Made by a program: the position numbers and the translations under genes. 64,000 bases of DNA. Origin: BA4 sp044376575. Lineage in GTDB: Bacteria > Bacteroidota > Bacteroidia > CAIKAF01. Where the stretch lies: positions 1-64,000 of the forward strand of contig JBILKR010000005.1 of assembly GCA_044376575.1 (NCBI GenBank), given 5' to 3'. Under the pieces are notes generated by a model. That model was not told the DNA's origin. It saw nothing but the letters and a program-made list of their open reading frames with translations, and made no database searches. Every line of letters starts with the position of its first letter. Within the stretch, counting starts at the first letter, position 1. This document shows positions 8,660 to 17,297 of this stretch, in pieces.

Positions 8660-10198
8660 TTATTGTAAAATGATAGTTTCAGTGGCAAGTCCCATAGAGG
8701 TATTGATTTTCATCGAATACATTCCGTTGGCAATACCATTTCTATTAAAGTTATATACAGAGGTGTTAATGTTGTTTATCATTTTAACTACTCTACCTTG
8801 CAAATCAATAATTTCTATTGAGTAAATTTTTTCATTACCTGCAAGAGAAACATTTACTTGTTCAGTTGCCGGATTTGGGAAGATATTAAACTCAACCTTT
8901 TCGTTGTTTAAACCAACTGTTTGGTCTTGCAATACCAAATACATTCTTGGCGCAAAAAATCCTACAATTGTATCAATGTATGCTACAGCTTTGGCTTTAG
9001 TCATATCAGGATTAGTAAGCAAACCGTTAGTATGAATAGTAGTTCCATTCTGACCAAATAACGGAGCTTCTGTTGCTACAGCAGTTGAATCCCACCATTC
9101 CCATGGTGAACCTTCCTGATAAGGAGCATTTAAATCAGGTCTTTCAATCTGAAATAAACCTTCATGTGTATTCTTCGGATTTAATGAATAAGCTCTGTTA
9201 GAAATATCATCTGTAAAATTATAATCTACAAAAATCTGGTTTAATCCTTGCTGAACAGCTTTTGCAATTACCGGACGAGTTCCTTGTACGAATACAACTA
9301 CCTGTTGGGTAGAAGGAACAATTACATTTCCGCTGTCAAATGGAGCAAACATGTCTTTTCTGCAATGAACTCCTGCCATTCTTACAGTAGGATAAATATT
9401 ATCCATCCAGCTAATATCTCCTATACAACCTCCAATATTCATACTCATGCAAACTTCGTTTGAATAACCCGGGTGATTGTAAATGTTATATAAACCTGGT
9501 CCTCCATCCAATGTTCCAACTACAGTTTGATTGATAACGGAATTCCCATTTCCATCTAGGAATTTTGGCAATTCAGTTTCAGATGTTTTATCTAAGAAAG
9601 GATATGCTAAGGTAGAGTATCCACCTGAACCTTGTCCAATCAAATAGATATGTTTTGAATCAATTTTATAATCATTTACTGTAGCCGCATCTTTTTTAAA
9701 GAAACGTACACAAGTCTGAGCATCATGAATAGAACGGTAAACCGCATTAAGAATTTGTCTTGTTCTTTCAATTTGAGAAGGAGCAATAGGATTCCATCCT
9801 AAACGGTAGTTAATCGCAGCTACCACATATCCTTTTTGCGCAAATTTTGAACAAATTTCAACAACGGAACTGTCCTTATTATTACCTGTAGCTGAACCGT
9901 TAATGTACTTAGGTAAGAAACTACCTGTATGTAAGTAAACGATTAAAGGACGAGAAGCAGCTGTGTCGTTAGCCGGTGGAGTGTAAAGATCCATTAACAA
10001 CACGGTATCTTTTGGTGTGCTTGAACTTGTTCCTGCCGGAGCCGGTGGGAAGTTCAGGAAATAATAGTTTTCACCAAACGTAACGTTGTTTGTTCTAACA
10101 ATTTCACTTCTGGTAAAAACATCATCAAGGTATCTTGTTTGTGCAAGGGCATTCAATGCATAAATCCCCATAGCGAACAGGAGTAAATGTTTTTTCAT
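8660..10198 (-). CDS. Secreted alpha/beta-hydrolase (carboxylesterase-like) with T9SS type A sorting domain
   Basis: A 512-residue exported protein. The signal peptide is residues 1-19 (MKKHLLLFAM...ALAQ). Residues about 60-330 look like an alpha/beta-hydrolase fold: RPLIVYLHTGSF (oxyanion-loop strand), GYVVAAINYRLGW, then a nucleophile-elbow candidate GQGSGGYST (Ser191). The elbow is not the canonical GxSxG, because position -2 is Gln. About 435-512 is a T9SS type A C-terminal domain, beginning FNIFPNPATEQVNVSL and ending NGMYSMKINTSMGLATETIILQ. It should be secreted to the surface by the T9SS. The substrate is unknown. It has its own -7-like element upstream and a terminator downstream, so it is probably monocistronic. 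Confidence 0.85.
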   Translation of the reverse strand: MKKHLLLFAMGIYALNALAQTRYLDDVFTRSEIVRTNNVTFGENYYFLNFPPAPAGTSSSTPKDTVLLMDLYTPPANDTAASRPLIVYLHTGSFLPKYINGSATGNNKDSSVVEICSKFAQKGYVVAAINYRLGWNPIAPSQIERTRQILNAVYRSIHDAQTCVRFFKKDAATVNDYKIDSKHIYLIGQGSGGYSTLAYPFLDKTSETELPKFLDGNGNSVINQTVVGTLDGGPGLYNIYNHPGYSNEVCMSMNIGGCIGDISWMDNIYPTVRMAGVHCRKDMFAPFDSGNVIVPSTQQVVVFVQGTRPVIAKAVQQGLNQIFVDYNFTDDISNRAYSLNPKNTHEGLFQIERPDLNAPYQEGSPWEWWDSTAVATEAPLFGQNGTTIHTNGLLTNPDMTKAKAVAYIDTIVGFFAPRMYLVLQDQTVGLNNEKVEFNIFPNPATEQVNVSLAGNEKIYSIEIIDLQGRVVKMINNINTSVYNFNRNGIANGMYSMKINTSMGLATETIILQ

Positions 10199-10220
10199 TT
10201 TTAATTTGTTTTAATGAATT

Positions 10221-10228
10221 CAAATATA
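10221..10228 (-). promoter_or_regulatory. Candidate -7 element for the esterase-like gene
   Basis: TATATTTG on the minus strand matches TAnnTTTG exactly and sits 23 bp before the ATG at 10,198. A TTTG lies further upstream but at only about 15 bp spacing, shorter than the usual 19-21. Confidence 0.5.
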
Positions 10229-10279
10229 ATATAAATATGATTTCAAAGTGAATATAAATTATACCATGAAAATGGTATT

Positions 10280-13153
10280 TTAATTCCTGAAGTTCCAGTC
10301 AAATACTATGGAAGCATAAACCATTCTGCCCACCCTTGGACCTCCATATACCTGAAAAACCTTATTATCGGTAAGGTTTTGTGCCCCTAACTTGAAGGTA
10401 AGGTGTGCCTTTTTCAGCGTATAATTTAATTGCCCGTCTAGCATGTAATATGAGGGTACAAATCCTGTAAACTGCGGACTTCCTTCAAATGTGAAACCTT
10501 CTATCCATTTAAAATTAAAATTGAATCCCCAATTGTTGAGTTTTACACTACCTATTTTAAGCTGAATATCACGACCGTCAATTCCTACATTAAATTTATG
10601 TTCAGGTGTATTGAATGCCGGAATAATCGGATCTGTTCCTGTTCGGTATAATTTATTCCATGTGTAATTGCCGCTCAGAGAGAAATATTTCCCAAAATAA
10701 TAACTGGCCTGAACACTAAAACCCATGGTATATACCAGTTCATTCGTATTGGTGGCGATACGGTATACTTTTGTATTGCTGGTGGGCAACCCGATGATAT
10801 TAAAGTCCCCGTCTATTCCCACTTTATATCCGATGAAATCCTGGTATAAACTGGCAAAGTAGCTGGCATCAATAAAAAATTTATTTGAAATAATTCCTCT
10901 ATATCCGATTTCAGCAGTATATACGCGTTCAGGTTTAACCGGATTTATTGTTGTTGAGTCTATTCCGCTGTTGATGTATCGAAGTACAGTAGGATCTAAA
11001 TTCACAAGATAATCCTGAAAAGAACTTACTGAAATCAAAGAATCATATCCACTGATATTTCCGCGTAAAGTTGCTCTACCTACATTATATAATAGATACT
11101 GATCGGCCAGGGTAGGATTCCGTACACCGCTTGATACATTATATCTGAAGGTGTGGTTTTTATGTGGAATGTGCACCAACGAAATAGCCGGACTTACCAA
11201 TAACGGGAAGTTTACATTTTTATCAAAACGGACTGTTCCGTTTAATTTTAGTTTTTCCCACCTCTTCTCAAAGCCAAGGTATGCGCCCAGTTCCCAGTTA
11301 ATAATTCGCACACCATTCGTATCAGAGAATATTGTTCCTTTTGAATCAGGAGTGTAAATTCTTGCATTTCCACCTACCGTAAAATCAATGGTGCTTATTC
11401 CGTTTTTGAATCTATCCCAACTGGATTTATTTTCTTTGGGCGAACCCAATCTGAATTTGTATTCACCATGCACATGATATAAAGCACTTCTGTCGATTAA
11501 GCGTGATCCACCCTGCCCAAGCGGACGAGAAGTAATGCCTGCGAATGCAGTATCAAACTCAGGAGTACCCGCAGCAAAATAGGGGAGATATCCATTTGCT
11601 GTATTCGAGTTTGCATAATCTCTTGCCAGCTGATGCCATAATAGTAATGAGTCACTCAATAATCCCAATAATGAGTCAGCAAGTCCAAAATTATAATTCG
11701 GGCCATTTACCGGAAAGTTAATTCCAAACAATTGTTGTGATGCGTCAAACAAAGCCCCATTATTGATATTTGCAATGTTGTTCATCCAGTAAAAGCTGTA
11801 ATCATCATTCCAACTGTCTGTTCCTCCTAATGGTTTATTATTGTTCTGTAATTCAAATGCTGTAACTACAGCATCATAGGTATCTCCTGCATCTTCGTGA
11901 GTTGCATAAAAACGCACAAAGAATTTATCTTTTTGTTTTACTTCAAATTTATTCTGATAAAAAGATATATTTTTTAAACTGTAACGGTTTTCTCCCTGAT
12001 ATACTGTTGTTCCATATCCGAAGCGACTTTCAAGCGAAAACTCAACTTGTTTTTTCGTCATGTAATGTAACGAAAATGAACTTTTCAAATTTTCTGTATT
12101 ATAGTCAACCAGATCTTTTTCTTTGTATCCGTCACGATAAAAAATACCTAATCCGGGATAAAATTTACGTTGACTTTCATCAGTGAAAAAATCAGCGCCA
12201 TTGGCCAGTCCTTCGTCGCCATATATATTTACGGCATCAAATCCACCCGGATTGGTTACTCCAGTTTTTGAATCTGTAGAAGGATCATAATTTGTAGCTT
12301 CCCAGTCGTCTGCTCTCAAGTAAAAGAAATTGAATTTGAATGCAAACCTTTTATTGCCCTCTTTGTCTTTGAAATATTCAGCCATTCTGATGGCTCCTTC
12401 AAATAAATTTCTTTCTCCTCCTTTCAATGAAACACTTAATCCGGGCAAATCAAATGGACTTTTTGTTCCCATTGATATTACGCCGTTAAAAGCTCCCGGA
12501 CCATAAAAGGCAGAACTTGCACCCTGAACAATATCAACTTTCTGTATATCGAGTTCTGAAGCACCTAAGAAATTACCTAGTGAAAAATTTAAACCCGGTG
12601 ATTGATTATCTATTCCATCTATCAATTGTAATGAACGAACAGGTGAAGTGCTGTTGAATCCTCGGGTATTAATAATTTTAAAACCGATACTTGCAGAAGT
12701 AAGGTCAACACCTTTTAGTGCTCCTAATCCTTCGTAAAATGAAGAAGCCGCAGTTTGTTTAATGGCAATAGCATCCATCGACTCTACAGTTAACGGTGCT
12801 TCTTTTTGTTTTTCTGTGATGCGCGAATCACTCACTTCCATTTCCTGCAACACAATCTGGTCGGTCTCTAATTCAATAATAATTTCATCTTTTAAACTTG
12901 TGATACTTATTGTTCTTTTTTTGTATCCGATGGCCGATAACTCAATAGTGGAGGGGAGAGGGTTCTGAATTTTTAGTTGAAATTTTCCATCAAAATCGCT
13001 TGAAGTTCCTTTACTGGTACCTTTCTCAATGATGTTCACTCCAAATACTCCCTCACCGGTTTCCTTGTCTTTTATTTTACCCCTTATAATTTGTGCGTTG
13101 AGTAATATTTGAGAGATAAATAAAAGTGTGATAAATAAGATTTTATTTTTCAT
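10280..13153 (-). CDS. TonB-dependent outer-membrane receptor with carboxypeptidase-regulatory-like N-domain
   Basis: A 957-residue outer-membrane receptor. From the ATG at 13,153 it has a signal peptide (MKNKILFITLLFISQILLNAQ). The N-terminal CarboxypepD_reg-like domain (about 20-105) starts IIRGKIKDKETGEGVFGVNI. The plug (about 115-230) has FYEGLGALKGVDLTSASIGFKIINTRGFNS-type sequence and VDIVQGASSAFYGPGAFNGVI, followed by a long beta-barrel with alternating aromatic strands to the end. It imports a ligand using TonB/ExbBD energy. No SusD-like lipoprotein gene is adjacent, so it is not a polysaccharide-utilisation SusC/D pair; a siderophore, cobalamin or peptide is possible, but sequence alone does not tell. 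It appears monocistronic. Confidence 0.9.
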   Translation of the reverse strand: MKNKILFITLLFISQILLNAQIIRGKIKDKETGEGVFGVNIIEKGTSKGTSSDFDGKFQLKIQNPLPSTIELSAIGYKKRTISITSLKDEIIIELETDQIVLQEMEVSDSRITEKQKEAPLTVESMDAIAIKQTAASSFYEGLGALKGVDLTSASIGFKIINTRGFNSTSPVRSLQLIDGIDNQSPGLNFSLGNFLGASELDIQKVDIVQGASSAFYGPGAFNGVISMGTKSPFDLPGLSVSLKGGERNLFEGAIRMAEYFKDKEGNKRFAFKFNFFYLRADDWEATNYDPSTDSKTGVTNPGGFDAVNIYGDEGLANGADFFTDESQRKFYPGLGIFYRDGYKEKDLVDYNTENLKSSFSLHYMTKKQVEFSLESRFGYGTTVYQGENRYSLKNISFYQNKFEVKQKDKFFVRFYATHEDAGDTYDAVVTAFELQNNNKPLGGTDSWNDDYSFYWMNNIANINNGALFDASQQLFGINFPVNGPNYNFGLADSLLGLLSDSLLLWHQLARDYANSNTANGYLPYFAAGTPEFDTAFAGITSRPLGQGGSRLIDRSALYHVHGEYKFRLGSPKENKSSWDRFKNGISTIDFTVGGNARIYTPDSKGTIFSDTNGVRIINWELGAYLGFEKRWEKLKLNGTVRFDKNVNFPLLVSPAISLVHIPHKNHTFRYNVSSGVRNPTLADQYLLYNVGRATLRGNISGYDSLISVSSFQDYLVNLDPTVLRYINSGIDSTTINPVKPERVYTAEIGYRGIISNKFFIDASYFASLYQDFIGYKVGIDGDFNIIGLPTSNTKVYRIATNTNELVYTMGFSVQASYYFGKYFSLSGNYTWNKLYRTGTDPIIPAFNTPEHKFNVGIDGRDIQLKIGSVKLNNWGFNFNFKWIEGFTFEGSPQFTGFVPSYYMLDGQLNYTLKKAHLTFKLGAQNLTDNKVFQVYGGPRVGRMVYASIVFDWNFRN

Positions 13154-13204
13154 ATTGATGTTATTCAATCCTTACAATAAATATGATAATTTTATTGAAA
13201 TAAA

Positions 13205-13231
13205 AAAACCCAAACCGTTGGTTTGGGTTTT
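13205..13231 (-). terminator. Terminator downstream of the FKBP gene pair
   Basis: A perfect 12-bp stem, AAAACCCAAACC with its complement, 3-base loop, ending in a T run on the minus strand, 19 bp after the stop of the FKBP gene at 13,250. Confidence 0.82.
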
Positions 13232-13249
13232 AATTAAATAAAGATAAGG

Positions 13250-13972
13250 TTATTTAATGATTTCCAATAACTCAACATCAAACACCAATGTGCTGCCTGC
13301 TTTAATACCTGATCCGGGTGGCGGATTGTTACCATAAGCCAAATTAGCAGGAATGATTAATTTGAATGAAGAGCCTGGAGTCATTAATACCAGTGCTTCC
13401 TGCCAACCTTTAATTACACCATTAACAGGGAATTCAACCGGTTGACCACGGTCATAAGAACTGTCGAAAACAGTACCGTCCACCAAATATCCTTTGTAAT
13501 GTACTTTAACTTTACTGGTTGGGGTAGGTTTATCTCCTTTCCCTTTTTTAATTTCCAGATAAGTTAAACCGGAAGTGGTGGTAATATACTTTTTGTTCTT
13601 TTTCTTTTCATCATCAGTATATTTCTTCCCGGCATCTTCATTGGCTTTAATCTCTTCAGCCGATGCCTGAGGAATCTCTTTTTGAGGATTCTGACTCTCC
13701 ATTTTAGAACGGATTATACTGTCGAACTGAGCAGCGGCAGCATCCATTTCTTCCTGTGTAAGCAAGGGTTGAATATTAGCATCCATACCTGCTTTCATCC
13801 CTTCAACTACATTGGCAGGATTTAGGGTAACATTCATACTGCTGAATTGCTTACCATTGTAATATCCAAAAATGTAACTGATTTTATCTTCCAGTGTTTT
13901 GAAAGTAACAGTTTGAGCATTTACAATTCCTGTTAATACAGAAAGTGAAATAATTATGAAATTTTTTTTCAT
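13250..13972 (-). CDS. FKBP-type peptidyl-prolyl isomerase, periplasmic
   Basis: A 240-residue Mip/FkpA-like isomerase that would speed proline isomerisation during folding of exported proteins. It has a signal peptide (about 1-19, ending VNAQ), an FKBP_N helical dimerisation region (about 25-125) and an FKBP domain (about 135-240) with KVHYKGYLVDGTVFDSSYDRGQP, GVIKGWQEALVLMTPGSSFKLIIP, LAYGN and STLVFDVELLEI, the full set of binding-pocket motifs. There is no lipobox Cys, so it should be soluble in the periplasm. It is the second of two adjacent paralogues on the same strand (56 bp apart) and a terminator follows. Confidence 0.93.
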   Translation of the reverse strand: MKKNFIIISLSVLTGIVNAQTVTFKTLEDKISYIFGYYNGKQFSSMNVTLNPANVVEGMKAGMDANIQPLLTQEEMDAAAAQFDSIIRSKMESQNPQKEIPQASAEEIKANEDAGKKYTDDEKKKNKKYITTTSGLTYLEIKKGKGDKPTPTSKVKVHYKGYLVDGTVFDSSYDRGQPVEFPVNGVIKGWQEALVLMTPGSSFKLIIPANLAYGNNPPPGSGIKAGSTLVFDVELLEIIK

Positions 13973-14028
13973 GATTTGATGTATAATTTTTTAAATAGAA
14001 CCAAAGCGATTTTCGGTAATATTAAATA

Positions 14029-14763
14029 TTACTTAATAATTTCTAAGAGTTCAATCTCGAATATCAATGTACTTCCCGGTTGAATACCTGATCCTTCAGG
14101 AGGATTATTTCCATATGCTAATGCTCCGGGAATAATTACTTTGTAAGAAGAACCAACACTCATTAATTGCATTGCTTCTGTCCATCCTTTAATTACTTGA
14201 TTTAATGCGAATGTTGCAGGTTGATTTCTTTCATAAGAACTGTCAAAAACAGTACCATCAATTAAATAACCTTTGTAATTTACTTTTACAGTGCTTGTTG
14301 CTTCTGGTTTTTTACCTTTTCCTTCTTTAACAGCCAAGTACATAATTCCTGATTCGGTTACTTTATATTCAGGATTTTTTTGTTTTTCCTGAGCCATAAA
14401 TTGCTGACCTTCTGCTTCATTTTTCATGGCATCACCGCTTAATTTTTTTTGCATTTTAGCCATGTAAATACTTTCTAATTTTTGAAATGCAGCCATAATC
14501 TGTTCTTCAGTTAATAATCCTTCAACTGATGAATCGTTGGTAAAACCAGCTTTAAAACCTTCTTCCATTATTGCTCTATTGATGGAAATTTCCAAATCTT
14601 TCACTTGTTGTTCCATTCCTTTAGCCTGCATTCCATTTTGATAACCAAGTGCATAACTGATACTATCGTCTAAATTTTGAGGAGCTGTTGCTTCTTCTTT
14701 TTTTGAACCACATGCAGTGAACATGAATGCGATTAAGCCAATTGCAATAACTGAATTTTTCAT
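14029..14763 (-). CDS. FKBP-type peptidyl-prolyl isomerase, lipoprotein
   Basis: A 244-residue paralogue of the next gene downstream, with the same layout: FKBP_N helices (about 30-135) and FKBP domain (about 140-244) with KVNYKGYLIDGTVFDSSYERN, VIKGWTEAMQLMSVGSS, ALAYGNNPPEGSG and STLIFEIELLEIIK. It differs in having a lipoprotein signal (FMFTACGSKKEE; Cys18), so it should be anchored to a membrane while its twin is soluble. Tandem duplication with divergence of the anchor is the likely history. An exact -7-like TAATTTTG lies at 14,785-14,792 on the minus strand, inside the end of the glycosyltransferase gene. Confidence 0.93.
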   Translation of the reverse strand: MKNSVIAIGLIAFMFTACGSKKEEATAPQNLDDSISYALGYQNGMQAKGMEQQVKDLEISINRAIMEEGFKAGFTNDSSVEGLLTEEQIMAAFQKLESIYMAKMQKKLSGDAMKNEAEGQQFMAQEKQKNPEYKVTESGIMYLAVKEGKGKKPEATSTVKVNYKGYLIDGTVFDSSYERNQPATFALNQVIKGWTEAMQLMSVGSSYKVIIPGALAYGNNPPEGSGIQPGSTLIFEIELLEIIK

Positions 14764-14781
14764 TTGTTTATAAATTAAAGT

Positions 14782-15933
14782 TTACAAAATTAGATTATTC
14801 CTGCTAATATCACTATAAATTTTTAGGATATTCTCTTTCTCGGTATTCCAGTGCAAGTTTTCTGCTGCAAATGCACAGTTTTTGCGGTATTGTGCTAATA
14901 ATTCGGGATTTGATTTTAACATTTTTATAGAATTGGCAATTTCCTCAGGTGTTATTTTTTCCACAACATTCCCAACACCATAATCATCAATAATTTTTTT
15001 TAATTCAACCAGTGGTGATGATAAAACAGGAACACCGGCCTGTATATAATCAAATATTTTATTGGGTAAACTGAAGCGGTAATTAATGTTTGTATCCTTA
15101 TCCATCGTTACACCAAGATCGGCATTCACTGTATATTGTTTTAATGATTCATATGGCATTTTTCCGGTGATGTTAACTTTTTCTTTGATATCAGTATGCA
15201 ATACCATCTGTTTTAATGTAGGAATCACATCACCGTCACCAATGATATACAAGTGAAAATCATTATTCAATAAACGCATAGCTTCAATCAGTTCTTCTGC
15301 ACCTCTGTCCATATTGATACCATTACCCTGGAGCAAAACAATAAATTTATTTTCAGGTATGCCAAGTTCTTTTCTGCTCTTTATGATTTCTTTTTTCCAG
15401 GGAAAGGGAACATTCCGAACTACTGAGAATTTAACTCCATATTCTTCCTGATATAAATTTGCAATAGAATCATTGACCGTAATACAATTTGATAATTTCG
15501 GAAGAATATTTTTTTCAATGAACTTCCAGGTTTTTTTTGCAATGATATTATTTTCAAGCTCAGGAACCCCTGTAAAATACTCGTGACTGTCATATACCAG
15601 TGGAATTCTTTTTAATCTTGAAATAATATAATTCGGCAAAAGTGTATCAAGATCATTTGAGTGTAATATATCTGCACGGTTAAACAATAAATAAAAAAAC
15701 AATCGGATAGAATAACTTGCATAAAATAAAGGTCCTTTTTTAAAAATAAGTTTCATTCTCACCTGCTTGTATGGTTTGTCTATCAAGTCAAGTGAATTTG
15801 GCAGAACCCGCCCCACCAGTGTAACATTATATCCTTCATCATGTAATGTCTGGCATACTTTTGCAACTCGCTGATCGGTAACCAGATCATTAATAACTGA
15901 TACAATTATTTTTTTCTTTTTTTCCACATTCAA
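14782..15933 (-). CDS. Glycosyltransferase, GT4/GT1-type (GT-B fold)
   Basis: A 383-residue GT-B glycosyltransferase. The N-terminal acceptor half has INDLVTDQRVAKVCQTLHDEGYNVTLVGR and DILHSNDLDTLLPNY. The C-terminal donor half has VLLQGNGINMDRGAEELIEAM, LYIIGDGDVIPTLKQM, VNITGKMPYESL and LPNKIFDYIQAGVPVLSS, where the FDYIQAGVPVL region is the usual donor-binding motif. It probably acts at the cytoplasmic side on a surface glycan or glycolipid. The start is uncertain: TTG at 15,933 or GTG at 15,927, with no ATG near. It lies 18 bp from the FKBP lipoprotein gene on the same strand. Confidence 0.88.
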   Translation of the reverse strand: MNVEKKKKIIVSVINDLVTDQRVAKVCQTLHDEGYNVTLVGRVLPNSLDLIDKPYKQVRMKLIFKKGPLFYASYSIRLFFYLLFNRADILHSNDLDTLLPNYIISRLKRIPLVYDSHEYFTGVPELENNIIAKKTWKFIEKNILPKLSNCITVNDSIANLYQEEYGVKFSVVRNVPFPWKKEIIKSRKELGIPENKFIVLLQGNGINMDRGAEELIEAMRLLNNDFHLYIIGDGDVIPTLKQMVLHTDIKEKVNITGKMPYESLKQYTVNADLGVTMDKDTNINYRFSLPNKIFDYIQAGVPVLSSPLVELKKIIDDYGVGNVVEKITPEEIANSIKMLKSNPELLAQYRKNCAFAAENLHWNTEKENILKIYSDISRNNLIL

Positions 15934-15951
15934 AGGTAACGCTTTCTTTAC

Positions 15952-15959
15952 TACATTTG
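15952..15959 (+). promoter_or_regulatory. Candidate -7 element for the small ORF at 15,976
   Basis: TACATTTG is an exact match to TAnnTTTG on the plus strand, 16 bp before the TTG start of the 49-codon ORF. This spacing matches other -7-like sites in the window (about 16-26 bp before the start codon). The -33 position reads TTC, not TTG. Confidence 0.45.
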
Positions 15960-15975
15960 GAATAATACATCCAGA

Positions 15976-16125
15976 TTGGAAACAAAAAGAAAAATATCGT
16001 TAAGGCAATACAGGCGAAGAGAAAAGATAAAAAGCAAAACCGGTCTCACCCTGATCGTTTATGCATGTATGCTTTTAATGCTCGGTTACATGCTTGTTCA
16101 ACTATTGAAAGTTTTCCCCGGTTAA
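15976..16125 (+). CDS. Probable small basic single-pass membrane protein (49 residues)
   Basis: An ORF too short for usual cut-offs, filling the only 188-bp gap in this part. It starts at TTG (15,976) and encodes a strongly basic N-terminal half (METKRKISLRQYRRREKIKS, residues 1-20) and then one hydrophobic helix (about 24-44, TLIVYACMLLMLGYMLVQLL), ending KVFPG. The positive-inside rule would place the basic end in the cytoplasm. Its stop shares bases with the stop of the convergent DUF4831 gene (TTAA). A TACATTTG promoter element lies 16 bp upstream. I recognise no family. The patterned composition and the promoter make chance less likely, but there is no ATG, and conservation has not been tested. 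Confidence 0.5.
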   Translation: METKRKISLRQYRRREKIKSKTGLTLIVYACMLLMLGYMLVQLLKVFPG

Positions 16126-17279
16126 TTGATTCCTATTGCACGAATATTTCCGGTATTGGTATCGATAATCAATTTAGTTTTATCCAGTTGATTGATTCCA
16201 ATATGCTGAATTGTTCCCAGCTGATTGATACTTAAATTGGATTGAGAAAGAATTTGATTATTCATCTTAATCTTGATAACTACAGTTTCCGGTATTCTAT
16301 ACACAACTCCATACTTATTGGCTTTGTTCTTTTTTAAGGATTCGCTGTCTTTATTGAATTTTTTAATCAATTCAGAACCCCTGTCAGGTGATTGCTCAAA
16401 AACGATGTATGCTGTTTCCATCATCAGATTCAGAGAATCATTAATTCCCGTGTTTTGATTGAATTTAAATATAGGTTGGTAACCCTGAAGATCTAATGAA
16501 GGAGTATATCTGAATTGATAATGCAGCATTTCTGTTTGTGTGCTTCCTAAAAAAAGTTGAAAATATGCTTCTTCCAGTTGGTTTAATTCTCTGAGCATAA
16601 TTTCTATCGTTTTTGCATCATAGGTAATTTCATCACTGTATGATATCAATTTGTATTTTTGTTGCCTGATATCATTAATCATTTTTGCGGCTTCTTTAGC
16701 GCTTTCTTCTTTTGAACTTTTAATTAAAACCCTTTCAATTTGTCTGCTTTCAACAACAACACTGTCTTCAAGTATTTGTCTTTTGAATATGGTGTCTGAT
16801 TTTTCTTTTAAACTGATTAAAGTGAGATTTTTTCCTTTGCTGGTCAACTCCTGATTCTTTATTTCTTTTTCAACTTTGTAATCTTTATTCTCTTCTTCAG
16901 TGGATGGATAATTAAATCTTTTTAAAATTCCCAACTCATCCATTTCAGCATATAACTTTTGCTTTTCATTGGTTTCAACATAATAAATATGTTGCGGATC
17001 AGCTTCTGTTTGGGTAGAAAGCTTAATGTCTGATATATTGAATTTTGTTTGGTATTGGTCAATGCCTTTATATCCTAAATAAGATTCAGCATATTCAAAT
17101 AATGGACCCGGTGAGTAGGTTGTTTTTCTAACGATTACGTCAGCAATCACAATAGTTTTGGGAAGTGTGTAAAAGAATCCATCAGAGGCTGAATTATTAT
17201 TTCCATTCACATGAACTACTTGCCCAACACTAGCAGTTACAATGGATACTAAAAAAAATACAAACAAAATACGCATCAT
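16122..17279 (-). CDS. DUF4831 family protein, exported
   Basis: A 385-residue protein with a signal peptide (about 1-19, MMRILFVFFLVSIVTASVGQ). The segment FYTLPKTIVIADVIVRKTTYSPGPLFEYAESYLGYKGI (positions about 36-73) is the recognisable start of the Bacteroidota DUF4831 family, followed by a lysine/glutamate-rich middle and a beta-rich C-terminal half ending LIIDTNTGNIRAIGIN. Function is unknown; it is predicted periplasmic or outer-membrane associated. ATG codons at 17,279 and 17,276 are equally possible starts. An exact -7 element lies in the 18-bp gap after the symporter gene, so it may be transcribed on its own as well as with the genes upstream. Confidence 0.72.
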   Translation of the reverse strand: MMRILFVFFLVSIVTASVGQVVHVNGNNNSASDGFFYTLPKTIVIADVIVRKTTYSPGPLFEYAESYLGYKGIDQYQTKFNISDIKLSTQTEADPQHIYYVETNEKQKLYAEMDELGILKRFNYPSTEEENKDYKVEKEIKNQELTSKGKNLTLISLKEKSDTIFKRQILEDSVVVESRQIERVLIKSSKEESAKEAAKMINDIRQQKYKLISYSDEITYDAKTIEIMLRELNQLEEAYFQLFLGSTQTEMLHYQFRYTPSLDLQGYQPIFKFNQNTGINDSLNLMMETAYIVFEQSPDRGSELIKKFNKDSESLKKNKANKYGVVYRIPETVVIKIKMNNQILSQSNLSINQLGTIQHIGINQLDKTKLIIDTNTGNIRAIGIN

Positions 17280-17289
17280 CTTTTTTTTA

Positions 17290-17297
17290 CAAATGTA
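17290..17297 (-). promoter_or_regulatory. Candidate -7 element for the DUF4831 gene
   Basis: TACATTTG on the minus strand, an exact TAnnTTTG match, fills the gap between the symporter stop and the DUF4831 start, 10 bp before the ATG. It would give a very short leader. Confidence 0.4.

Noticed and set aside
11902..12186. Plus-strand ORF opposite the TonB receptor
   Set aside because: It lies wholly inside the receptor gene on the other strand, has no family likeness and no promoter; a shadow.
10280..13153. SusC of a polysaccharide-utilisation locus
   Set aside because: No SusD-like gene, glycoside hydrolase or regulator is adjacent, and the plug lacks the SusC-specific extension; general TonB receptor is the safer call.
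15931..15938. TACCTTTG on the minus strand as a promoter of the GT4 gene
   Set aside because: It overlaps the TTG start codon itself, so transcription would begin inside the coding region; probably chance, although the TTG may be the wrong start.
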